Origin: Desulfobacteraceae bacterium
GTDB taxonomy: Bacteria; Desulfobacterota; Desulfobacteria; Desulfobacterales; Desulfobacteraceae
Reading direction: 5' to 3'
Length of the DNA stretch: 40,964 bases
Assembly: GCA_016743945.1 (NCBI GenBank)
Contig: JADGFI010000046.1
Span: forward strand, 1 to 40,964
Shown here one piece after another: positions 24,566 through 32,311 of the stretch; position 1 is the first letter of the stretch, and every line of letters starts with the position of its first letter. Below the pieces are notes generated by a model. That model ran no database searches, was not told where the DNA came from, and worked only from the letters and a program-made list of their open reading frames with translations. The translations under genes and the position numbers were made by a program.

Positions 24566-25486
24566 ATGCATACCTATAAAGAATTGAATATTATAGAATA
24601 CCTGGGCTTTAAGAAGCTAATTATGCCGTATTTCATGAAGCCTGTGGGGGACAAGGTTGCCGGCGGTACCTGTACGGTTATCGGCGCATACTGCAATGGC
24701 AGGCCTGCCGGTGTTGCCGTTCTCATGCACGGCAAAGAAAATCTCGGGGGGGCGTGTCAACTGCATACCCTGAATGTTGAAAGTAAATTCAGGAACAAGG
24801 GGATAGGTGGGGAGCTGCTGATGCAGGTTATCGGTAAGGCCAATAATATCGGGACGGCTTCCATCCATCTCAATTACGGGCGTCATTACGACTGGTCCAA
24901 ATACCTTGATCGATTAAGCATGCGCTTCGGGTTCATGGAGACAAGTGAATTTGAAGTTTATTCGATTCCGATTACCCCTAACGAACTTGCGCGTAATTTA
25001 AGCTATTTCAAAAAGGTGACGGACATAAAAATCAATACCCTTGAACCTGACTACTCGTTGGTCACTTTTACGGCGCTTTCCGATAAACTGAGGAAAAAAA
25101 AAAAAAATGGGTTGAATAAATGGTACTCCCATGAGGTTGATCCTTTTTCCGGAGGGGGCAAAGTAAACCCGTATTCCAGCTTAGTGCTGCTTAAAGGGGG
25201 TCATGTTGCCGGATGGTCCGATGTACGTGATCTGGATTGTAGAACGGTGTTGTTTAATACACTTTTTATAAAAGAACAGATCCGCGGTACCGGGATGTTT
25301 ACCTATCTGCTGGGCGAATCCATACAACAATTGACTGTTCAACCCCATATCACACGGGCCATCTTCAAGACGGATACCGGGAACCGGCTTATGCGGACCG
25401 CCATGCCCAAGCTGCTGGACAGGTTTTATAAAATTTCAAAATATAAACAAGTCTATAGAAAGGGCGTTGTCAATAAATTAATATAG
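24566..25486 (+). CDS. Tandem GNAT-fold N-acyltransferase, candidate RiPP maturase
   Basis: The 306-residue protein holds two GNAT folds. The first has LNVESKFRNKGIGGELLMQVI (acyl-CoA loop R76xxG79xG81) after GRPAGVAVLMHG. The second has NTLFIKEQIRGTGMFTYLLG (loop R240-G243) after GGHVAGWSDVRD. The two are joined by a Lys-rich linker coded by an A13 tract. GNAT-type maturases acylate Lys or Orn side chains of precursors with Nif11-like leaders in the selidamide family. With one Lys in the core, acylation of K80 is the simplest prediction, though acetylation or self-immunity are alternatives. ATG 24566 has no ribosome site outside the attenuator; a later ATG at 24623 is possible. It is followed by the stub and exporter genes on the same strand. 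Confidence 0.8.
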   Translation: MHTYKELNIIEYLGFKKLIMPYFMKPVGDKVAGGTCTVIGAYCNGRPAGVAVLMHGKENLGGACQLHTLNVESKFRNKGIGGELLMQVIGKANNIGTASIHLNYGRHYDWSKYLDRLSMRFGFMETSEFEVYSIPITPNELARNLSYFKKVTDIKINTLEPDYSLVTFTALSDKLRKKKKNGLNKWYSHEVDPFSGGGKVNPYSSLVLLKGGHVAGWSDVRDLDCRTVLFNTLFIKEQIRGTGMFTYLLGESIQQLTVQPHITRAIFKTDTGNRLMRTAMPKLLDRFYKISKYKQVYRKGVVNKLI

Positions 25487-25498
25487 CTTGGACACATT

Positions 25499-25678
25499 AT
25501 GGACTCAAAGAATCAATTATACCGGCAAAAAGCACTGGACAGCATGAGCCGAAGCGAAAACGGGAGTGATCCGATTCGCGGGATAGAGTTTAACAGACGA
25601 CTCCCCATTGTGGCCTCCATATTGTTTATTTTAGCCCTCATAGGATTTGCAATGCTTATTTTTTTATGGCCCAAGTAA
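25499..25678 (+). CDS. 59-residue single-pass membrane protein resembling the N-terminus of an NHLM HlyD adaptor
   Basis: This frame codes MDSKNQLYRQKALDSMSRSE, a polar stretch, and one membrane segment (about 35-57, PIVASILFILALIGFAMLIF), then stops at TAA two residues after it. LYRQKALDSMS followed by one membrane segment is how HlyD-type secretion proteins of NHLM clusters begin (RxxALxxLSS), but those have about 300 residues or more. No continuation is seen in other frames before the next start 32 bp on. It is thus either a real minimal adaptor/anchor or a truncated relic. It starts 13 bp after the GNAT stop and has only a weak ribosome site. Confidence 0.6.
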   Translation: MDSKNQLYRQKALDSMSRSENGSDPIRGIEFNRRLPIVASILFILALIGFAMLIFLWPK

Positions 25679-25709
25679 TCTTGAGTCCATCCTGCCGGAT
25701 AGAAAAAAA

Positions 25710-27779
25710 ATGATGTCCTCCTCCCTAAAAGCCTCATTCATAGAACTCTGTCATCTTGAGCATATTGCTCTGGAAAAGCCGGCAAAGCACTTACTTGAAT
25801 CAATTGACCAAAATGATATCGGGGCGATTGCTCAAGCGTATGGGGTACGCCATCGCAAGATTTCACTTCAGGCCAACTGGTGGAAAAAAGACTGTGGTAG
25901 GATACTAGGGTTTGATTCACAGGGCAACCCTTTGATAATGACCCATGGCCGGGCGGGTTATACGGCCTATTCTTCCCAGGAAAATCAACGGTTTGAGGTG
26001 AATGAAGGTTTTCGGGACAGCATACAGCCCTTGGGATATGTTTTTTATCCCTCATTGGAAGCGGGCCGGATAACCGGAAGGACATTTTACCATTTTATAC
26101 GCGCCATCCTGGGCAAGCAATTGTTTATACCGCTTATTTGGTCTTTGCTGCAGGCGCTGTGCTTTGCAGCATTGCCCTTTATTCTCAAACAACTTGTCGA
26201 TAATTATGATCGTATCTCCTCTTCTGGTCAAATCCACCTTTTTGCCCTGGTTCTGATCTCATCTCAGGTGGCTTTGTGGCTGTATGGGCTCTCTTGTGAA
26301 ATAATACTTTTGAGCCTTGGTTCAAAATTAATTACCACGGCACAAAGTGCCCTATGGGATAGACTACTCAAGCTGCCTGTATCCTTTTTTTCACGGCACC
26401 ATCCAAACCGGCTGGCCCGGCATTGCATCAGCATTACACGAAACAGAGAAATGATACTGCGCTCACTGTCTGCCGTCACAACAATATCTTTACCGACAGC
26501 TGTAAACCTGCTGTTATGCTTTTTATTTGCGCCTGCAGCCGCACTGGGCATCAGCATGGTAATCCTTGTTCTGGTGATAGTGTCCCTTGCATTTAACTAT
26601 AAAGCGATTGAACTGGAAGAAAAACAACTGGCAGCGGCACAAAGCAACTCACGTACGGTGTCATGCCTTGTCAATGCGGTTTCTACTCTCAAAACAACCG
26701 GCAACGCAGGCCATGCAATTGATCATCTCCTGGATATGAACGGCAGAGCCCAGAGATTAGGCCACCGCACGGAGTGCTGGAAAATTTTTGACCGGATTGC
26801 AGATAAGTTGTTTCTCTGTGCCGCCATGTTCATTTTATTCTGGTACCATAATATTGCCCCCATGGCGTCCGAGGGAACATTTTCGGCTGCAATTATGACG
26901 ACAGCACTGCTCAGCCACAACATAGGCCAATTACTTAACGCCGTTCCTGATCTGATGAAGGGTATCAGAATTTACCGAGATATAAAACCGATTCTGAATT
27001 CTCCGACGGAAACATTCGCAAAATCGGAGTCCTTTACCCGCCTGACCGGCGCAATTGAGTTCAAAGATGTCAGCTTCAGTTACACGACCGGCGGTCCAGT
27101 GTGTAAAAATTTGTCCTTTAAAATAAAACAGGGTGAGTATGTGGGGATTATAGGCGGCTCTGGAAGTGGAAAATCAACATTGCTCAAACTGTTGCTGGCC
27201 TTTGAACCGGTTGGTACCGGTCGGATACTTTATGATAAAAAAGACATTAATACGCTGGATATGACTATTCTCCGTGGAAGAATGGGCATGGTACTTCAAA
27301 ATGACAGCCTGCCGCCCGGAACGATTCTAAGCACGATTATCGGCGATTGTGCCGATGTGACAATGGATGAGGTATGGGTAGCTGCCCAGGCCGCTGCCCT
27401 AGCCGGGGATATACGTGCAATGCCCATGGGGATGAACACGATTGTCAATGAGATAAAATTGTCTGGATCACAGAGACAGCGCATTCTGATTGCCCGTGCC
27501 CTGATTCGCAAACCCGAGATCCTGATCTTTGACGAGGCTACCTCCGAACTGGACGCAAACCTGCAAAAGCAAATTATGTCATATATCAAATCCATGCACA
27601 TCACCAGAGTCGTTGTTGCACATAGGATAAGCTCCATTGTTGACTGTGACATTGTCCTAGTCATGAAAAACCAGCAGATTATCGAACAGGGGGATTACCA
27701 AACTCTGATGAATGCCAAGGGTGAATTTGCCACTGTGCTAGGGCGGCAAAACCCTAGTGACAGCCGGGAGTTCGTATAA
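25710..27779 (+). CDS. NHLM-type RiPP ABC exporter, ATP-binding/permease protein (short form)
   Basis: The product has 689 residues from ATG 25710; an in-frame TTG at 25647 overlaps the stub gene. The N-terminal 120 residues contain ANWWKKDCGRILGF and PLGYVFYPSL, as in the accessory domain of NHLM ATP-binding transporters, which are usually 900 residues or more, so the N-terminal part is shorter. Membrane segments span about 130-420. The ATPase has Walker A GGSGSGKST (about 481), signature LSGSQRQR (Ser for the usual second Gly), Walker B ILIFDEATSELD, and H-loop VVAHR. It is followed after 2 bp by the C39-containing partner, and the two probably form a heterodimer in the inner membrane. Confidence 0.88.
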   Translation: MMSSSLKASFIELCHLEHIALEKPAKHLLESIDQNDIGAIAQAYGVRHRKISLQANWWKKDCGRILGFDSQGNPLIMTHGRAGYTAYSSQENQRFEVNEGFRDSIQPLGYVFYPSLEAGRITGRTFYHFIRAILGKQLFIPLIWSLLQALCFAALPFILKQLVDNYDRISSSGQIHLFALVLISSQVALWLYGLSCEIILLSLGSKLITTAQSALWDRLLKLPVSFFSRHHPNRLARHCISITRNREMILRSLSAVTTISLPTAVNLLLCFLFAPAAALGISMVILVLVIVSLAFNYKAIELEEKQLAAAQSNSRTVSCLVNAVSTLKTTGNAGHAIDHLLDMNGRAQRLGHRTECWKIFDRIADKLFLCAAMFILFWYHNIAPMASEGTFSAAIMTTALLSHNIGQLLNAVPDLMKGIRIYRDIKPILNSPTETFAKSESFTRLTGAIEFKDVSFSYTTGGPVCKNLSFKIKQGEYVGIIGGSGSGKSTLLKLLLAFEPVGTGRILYDKKDINTLDMTILRGRMGMVLQNDSLPPGTILSTIIGDCADVTMDEVWVAAQAAALAGDIRAMPMGMNTIVNEIKLSGSQRQRILIARALIRKPEILIFDEATSELDANLQKQIMSYIKSMHITRVVVAHRISSIVDCDIVLVMKNQQIIEQGDYQTLMNAKGEFATVLGRQNPSDSREFV

Positions 27780-27781
27780 TT

Positions 27782-29932
27782 TTGAGTTTAAACAAAACGG
27801 TACATAAAAGAGTAAGGGTACCAACCGTTTTTCAGCTTGAAAATGCCGAATGCGGGGCGGCATCTCTTACCATGATTCTCAAATACTTTAACCGAGATGC
27901 CAGGCTGGCTGAAATCCGCAGGCTCTGCAACGTCACGGCACGTGACGGAAGCAGAGCGGCTGACCTGATTCGGGTAGCACAAAGTTATGGTTTAACTGCC
28001 AAGGGATTCAAAATGGGATCTCTTGGCGTAAGGAGTATTAAATTCCCTGCAATAATCCACTGGGATTTTAACCATTTTATCGTTCTCGAAGGCTATACGC
28101 ATAATAAATACTACCTGAGAGATTCATGTACAGGAGGCTTTACTGCCACCCACGATGAATTTGAAAATAATTTTACGGGAATAGTTATACGCTTCTTAGA
28201 AAAAAGTGAACACATAAATGATGGAGAGGGGGCAATCCGTACTCGGATATCATGGCCGAAGAAGATTATTTTTGGGGTTGCCAGAGTAACTGCTGTGCTC
28301 AAAAAAATAGTTCGTAAATCATATAAGAAAAACCCCTACGTCAGCCGAGTTGCACCACCTAATCTGATATATATCGGGCTTTGCATCATAGCTTTCGTAT
28401 TGACGATTTTAATTCCTGTTGTCACAAAATACATTTTTGATATGACCCGGACACAACAGCAGCATCTCCCGGGAAGCATATGGATTTGGGCAGGTGTATT
28501 TATGGTCTTATATGGCCTGATTCTCGCAGCAAAGCACCTCTTTCTCCTGCAAAACAAATTATACTCGGCCAATACCATTGCTGCAACCGTTATCCGAAAG
28601 CTGCTGCGCCTACCCTCTCTTTTTTTTATTTCCCGACATAATGTGGCAAATAGATTCTTTATAAGTTCCTTGGTTTACGACTCATCATTCAATGCGGTTT
28701 TGCAGCCTGTTTTCGCCCTTGTGACATTACTTGTTTTTTGGATTGAACTATACCTCTTTTCACCTCAGATTTCACTGCTGCTTGTTCCGCTTTGTGTTGC
28801 TGACCTTGCCGTCAGAATAATTGCCGGAAAACAAAACCATGACATGCGCAAAAAAATTGCGATTAAGAACCAGGTTTTTTATCAGATATCAATAAATGAA
28901 CTGGAAAGAATAGAAACAATAAAAGGAAACGGAACCCAACAGTATTCATTTCAACGGTGGGCAAAATATCAGGCGGCCTTGGAAAATGGCACCAATGAAT
29001 TAAAGATGAAAGGGGTCCATGTGTCATCTGCCGGGATACTTTTGAAATCCTTGTGCCTGACGATCATCGTGATGAGCAGTTCACAAGCTTATACGTGTAA
29101 AATAAATACCGGCACACTTATCGCGTTGGTCATCATCACAATACTTAGCTTTCAGCACAATATAGTTGCAGCCCGGCTATTAAACGCTGTCGAAGCTGCA
29201 AAAACCAGTATAAAGAGTCTTGATGATATTCTAAACCAGGCCGATGCTGATTATTACGCCTCTGATATCAATGGGGAATATAAACTTGCTGGAGAACAAC
29301 TCAGCGCAATTGAACTCAAATCGGTATCCTTTGGCTATAACAGATTCAAAGCCCCCCAGGTAAAAGACTTTTCCCTAAATGTTAACCAGGGGGAAATCGT
29401 CGGTGTACTCGGTGGATCTGGCAGCGGTAAAAGCATATTGGCTAAAATTGCCTCAATGCTGTATCAACCGTGGTCCGGGGTAATATTGTTTGACAGACAA
29501 TTAAGCAGCACGCTTAATAAAAAACGTATCGAAAAGTCTATTGTCTTAGTTGAGCAAAGCGTAAATATTTTTCATGGAAGCATTCGTGATAACCTGACCT
29601 TGTTCAACCCGAATATTCCAAATAAAGATCTGGAAAAAGCATGTAGGGTAGCTTGTATCCATGATGATATCATTAGTAGAACCCATGGATACAAGACGAT
29701 TCTTAAAAATGGCGGGGTCAATATCAGCGGAGGACAAAAACAGCGGATAGAGATTGCGCGGGCGCTACTGGCACAGCCTTCGATTCTAATTATGGACGAG
29801 GCAATCAACGCGCTTGATTCCATAACTGCGGCAAAAATCATCGCGAATATAAGAGCGATTGGGTGTACCTCTATTCTGTTCTCACACAATCACGGGTTTA
29901 TGAATCTTTGCGACCGGTATGTTCGTATCTGA
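27782..29932 (+). CDS. NHLM-type ABC exporter with N-terminal C39 leader peptidase
   Basis: The product has 716 residues from TTG 27782, which directly follows the previous stop. The C39 peptidase has Q18 and C24 in QLENAECGAAS, H98 in WDFNHFIVLEG and D114 in LRDSCTG, so the catalytic set is complete and can cut after the double Gly of the Nif11 leader. Six membrane segments are followed by the ATPase: Walker A GGSGSGKS (about 544), signature ISGGQKQR (about 648), Walker B ILIMDEAINALD and an atypical H-loop FSHNHG. The region with RVRVPTVFQ and TARDGSRAADL matches the NHLM peptidase/ATP-binding family. It closes the RiPP cluster; a minus-strand terminator follows. Confidence 0.93.
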   Translation: MSLNKTVHKRVRVPTVFQLENAECGAASLTMILKYFNRDARLAEIRRLCNVTARDGSRAADLIRVAQSYGLTAKGFKMGSLGVRSIKFPAIIHWDFNHFIVLEGYTHNKYYLRDSCTGGFTATHDEFENNFTGIVIRFLEKSEHINDGEGAIRTRISWPKKIIFGVARVTAVLKKIVRKSYKKNPYVSRVAPPNLIYIGLCIIAFVLTILIPVVTKYIFDMTRTQQQHLPGSIWIWAGVFMVLYGLILAAKHLFLLQNKLYSANTIAATVIRKLLRLPSLFFISRHNVANRFFISSLVYDSSFNAVLQPVFALVTLLVFWIELYLFSPQISLLLVPLCVADLAVRIIAGKQNHDMRKKIAIKNQVFYQISINELERIETIKGNGTQQYSFQRWAKYQAALENGTNELKMKGVHVSSAGILLKSLCLTIIVMSSSQAYTCKINTGTLIALVIITILSFQHNIVAARLLNAVEAAKTSIKSLDDILNQADADYYASDINGEYKLAGEQLSAIELKSVSFGYNRFKAPQVKDFSLNVNQGEIVGVLGGSGSGKSILAKIASMLYQPWSGVILFDRQLSSTLNKKRIEKSIVLVEQSVNIFHGSIRDNLTLFNPNIPNKDLEKACRVACIHDDIISRTHGYKTILKNGGVNISGGQKQRIEIARALLAQPSILIMDEAINALDSITAAKIIANIRAIGCTSILFSHNHGFMNLCDRYVRI

Positions 29933-29947
29933 CAACATGTTAAAAAC

Positions 29948-29979
29948 AAAAAAAGGATTTCAACTGAAAGCTGAAAACC
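29948..29979 (-). terminator. Intrinsic terminator of the AraC-MGMT gene
   Basis: On the minus strand GGTTTTCA and TGAAATCC form a stem around a 9-nt loop and end in seven T. It is nearly identical to the tRNA-Gln terminator at 5435-5466. Confidence 0.7.
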
Positions 29980-30000
29980 ATTGACAACGGAATTTGATAA

Positions 30001-30861
30001 TTACGAAAAAGCTGCTGATTTTGCAGCCTCCCATCCAACAATAGCCTTTTTCCTTGAAGAACCCCACCGGTATTGATGAATTTTACCTGATTTAGAAATA
30101 ACTCTATGGCATGGTATCAAGTAGGCAACCGGATTCATGGCAATGGCGCTGGCAACTGCCCGAAATGCTTTTGGCCGGCCAATATATTCAGCAATATTTT
30201 GATAGCTCACTACATTTCCACTGGGTATCTGCAATAAAGCCTTCCATACATTAATTTGAAAATTTGTGCCTTTGATTAAAAGATTGAATGGGCAAGATTC
30301 TTTGGTCTTATTGAGATTGAATATTTGATTGAAAAGGGGATCGATTGATTTGGAATTTTCGCTGAACACTGCACCTGGCCATGTTTGAAAAAGTTGATGG
30401 AGAGCATCTGACCTATTGGTTTCCTGAACGAAACCAAAATGACAAATCCCTCTTTTTGTTATCGCCATCAAGCATTGTCCAAAAGGGGAAGCACAAAAAC
30501 TATAGTCAATATTTAATCCAGTACCCTGTTTCTTGAAATCACCAGGTGTCATTGCATCGAATGTCACAAACAAATCATGTAGTCGGCTTGGCCCTGAAAG
30601 ACCGGATTCTAATGAGGTATCAAGAAGACTTTTTGATCTGGCCAACTTTTTTTTTGTGTGATCAAGTGTAACAAACTGCAAAAATTGAACGGGTCCGATT
30701 CCCGCCCACCTTTTAAACAGCCGGTTGAAATGGTATTTGCTTAAATGAACACTGTCGGCAATTTCATCAAGGCTTGGTTGAGATTTAAAATTATTCTCAA
30801 TAAAATTAATGGCTCTTTCGATTTTTTTATAATCTTCAGCTTGTTGCGAATAATCGTACAT
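30001..30861 (-). CDS. AraC-type regulator fused to O6-methylguanine-DNA methyltransferase (Ada-like, no zinc domain)
   Basis: The first 90 residues are an AraC helix-turn-helix pair (SLDEIADSVHLSKYHFNRLF, then a second helix pair ending at TPGDF). The C-terminal half is an alkyltransferase with FQINVWKALLQIPSGNVVSY, and the acceptor Cys in IPCHRVI. It lacks the N-terminal Ada zinc domain that senses methyl-phosphotriesters, so activation would have to work differently. The start ATG 30861 lies 11 bases after TGGAGG; the longer frame from TTG 30879 includes that site and is rejected. A 16-bp perfect palindrome lies 54 bp upstream and may be its operator. Confidence 0.9.
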   Translation of the reverse strand: MYDYSQQAEDYKKIERAINFIENNFKSQPSLDEIADSVHLSKYHFNRLFKRWAGIGPVQFLQFVTLDHTKKKLARSKSLLDTSLESGLSGPSRLHDLFVTFDAMTPGDFKKQGTGLNIDYSFCASPFGQCLMAITKRGICHFGFVQETNRSDALHQLFQTWPGAVFSENSKSIDPLFNQIFNLNKTKESCPFNLLIKGTNFQINVWKALLQIPSGNVVSYQNIAEYIGRPKAFRAVASAIAMNPVAYLIPCHRVISKSGKIHQYRWGSSRKKAIVGWEAAKSAAFS

Positions 30862-30914
30862 AACAATTATATCCTCCAATTTTATTATAACTTAATTTAT
30901 TTATTGCACAATGC

Positions 30915-30955
30915 CCACCCGAATATTGCTATAAAATACAGCAATATTCGGGTGG
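30915..30955. promoter_or_regulatory. Perfect 16-bp palindrome in a divergent intergenic region
   Basis: CCACCCGAATATTGCT (30915-30930) and AGCAATATTCGGGTGG (30940-30955) are perfectly complementary around a 9-base spacer. It lies between the divergent AraC-MGMT and CCG-domain genes, so it may be a shared operator. As RNA it would be a very stable hairpin in the leader of either gene. Confidence 0.6.
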
Positions 30956-31034
30956 TTAATTTTCAAATAAAAAGTTACTCTTCAACGCAGAAAAAAAGGA
31001 ACAAGCAAGATTTGCTGATTTATAGGAGAAAAAC

Positions 31035-31694
31035 ATGACCAGACAAACATACTTCAATCCCGGTTGCGCTTTAAGTATTTATAAACCTGAAATGGAAAAC
31101 ATGATTCTAAGTTTTCTGAATCAAAACTATAAAGAAACGGCTATGCACAAAATATGTTGCCGCCATGAACCGCAGCTTGAAAAAGGCTCTTTGGTCATAA
31201 ATGTATGTGCTGGCTGTGACAAACGGTTCGGAAGTCTGTATGAAGGAATATCAACTATATCTTTGTGGGAAATAATCGACAACCTTGATTCGTTTCCGTA
31301 TCCCAACTATAACGGTTTAAAAATGTCCGTGCACGATGCCTGCCCTGTGCGTAAAAGTCCACAAGTTCATCAGGCTGTACGTAATTGCCTTAAAAAAATG
31401 AATATTGAAATTGTCGAAACAAAATTCAACAGTACACGCTCTGTCTGCTGCGGTGATGATTTTTACCCAAAACTTCCTTTGGAAAAAGTTCACAATCTGA
31501 TGAAAAAACGGGCTGATTCTATGCCTTGCGAAAATGTTTGTGTATATTGTGTTTCCTGCATTAAATCGATGCATATTGGCGGGAAAACACCACGGTATTT
31601 AGTCGATCTTTTAATGAATGAGCCTACTGACCCACAGGTATATGATACAGTAAAATGGCATGAGGAATTACAGGTCTACATTGATAATCACTGA
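31035..31694 (+). CDS. CCG-domain (heterodisulfide-reductase B-like) Fe-S protein
   Basis: The 219-residue protein is Cys-rich with the layout of one CCG-type domain pair: FNPGCALSIYKPEME at the start, KICCRHEP, NVCAGCDKRF, SVHDACPVR, SVCCGDDFY and YCVSCIKSMHIGGKTPRYL. CCG domains of HdrB and related proteins bind a special 4Fe-4S cluster for electron transfer or thiol-disulfide chemistry. No membrane segment or signal peptide is seen. The start has an AGGAG site 7 bases upstream. No Hdr partner genes are beside it. Stand-alone CCG proteins of this size are seen in sulfate reducers; the electron partner here is unknown. Confidence 0.85.
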   Translation: MTRQTYFNPGCALSIYKPEMENMILSFLNQNYKETAMHKICCRHEPQLEKGSLVINVCAGCDKRFGSLYEGISTISLWEIIDNLDSFPYPNYNGLKMSVHDACPVRKSPQVHQAVRNCLKKMNIEIVETKFNSTRSVCCGDDFYPKLPLEKVHNLMKKRADSMPCENVCVYCVSCIKSMHIGGKTPRYLVDLLMNEPTDPQVYDTVKWHEELQVYIDNH

Positions 31695-31879
31695 TAGAGC
31701 AATTTTTGTGGATTCAGACAAGGTAAAGTAAAAAATGTAAACCAATTATAAAAAATAAAATTTTGAGGCCGTTAAAAACTTCAAAGTTTCGATTGTGTAC
31801 CGGTATCATTGGGGACGGTCTTTGATTTCAGAACAGTCATGAATAACAGAAGCAATGTTGAGGGCATGCCGGACTTACT

Positions 31880-32278
31880 TTATTTTTCATCCACGGGGTA
31901 TTTCGCCCGGAACCATTCCCGCCATCCGCCCTTTAGGGCATGAACATCCGTGTATCCCTCAATCATGAATTTTTGTGCCAGACCGGCACTGGTGGCTTCA
32001 TTAGGTCAGGCGCAGTATAAGACCAGTTTTTGGTTCTTTGGGTATTTATTTTTCCAGACCATGAATTGTCCAGGATCTGCTCGATGGGCATCCTTGATTT
32101 TAAATTCAGAAGATCCCCAGTCCCTTCCCTGGCGGGCATCCAGAATGATGACATCCCCCTTATCCATCCAGTTCTTCAGGGTCTCCTTGGTGATGACAGA
32201 TACTGAGGCCGCCCCTGAATAGGAAGAGAACGCCAGTATGGCAGCAAATGGAATAAGCAAAAATAAAAATTTTTTCAT
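31880..32278 (-). CDS. Periplasmic single-domain rhodanese with probable selenocysteine at the catalytic position
   Basis: The frame from ATG 32278 reads 90 residues to an in-frame TGA (32008-32006), and the same frame continues for 41 more conserved rhodanese residues to TAA at 31880. Around the TGA the sequence is KLVLYCA-U-PNEATSAG, and then the typical GYTDVHALKGGWREW follows. Cys homologues have C at this site, six residues before the conserved Ser, which is the persulfide-forming position. A SECIS-like hairpin starts 16 nt after the TGA. An N-terminal signal peptide (KKFLFLLIPFAAILAFSS) sends the protein to the periplasm. The start has AAGGAG at good spacing. A simple nonsense mutation is the alternative. 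The gene is 33 bp after the permease gene, in one operon. Confidence 0.85.
31965..32001 (-). promoter_or_regulatory. Bacterial SECIS element of the rhodanese
   Basis: On the minus strand GTGCC-GGTCT-GGCAC forms a perfect 5-bp stem with the loop GGTCT, the apical loop seen in E. coli fdhF. A lower stem ATGAA/TTCAT encloses it across an internal loop. The apical loop begins 21 nt after the UGA, close to the fdhF distance. Confidence 0.8.
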
Positions 32279-32311
32279 AATGAACTCCTTGGTTTAATTG
32301 TCATGATTGGA

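Noticed and set aside
24246..29932. Lanthipeptide or thiazole-type cluster
   Set aside because: The core has no Cys and there is no LanM, LanB, YcaO or radical-SAM gene between 23.4 and 31 kb.
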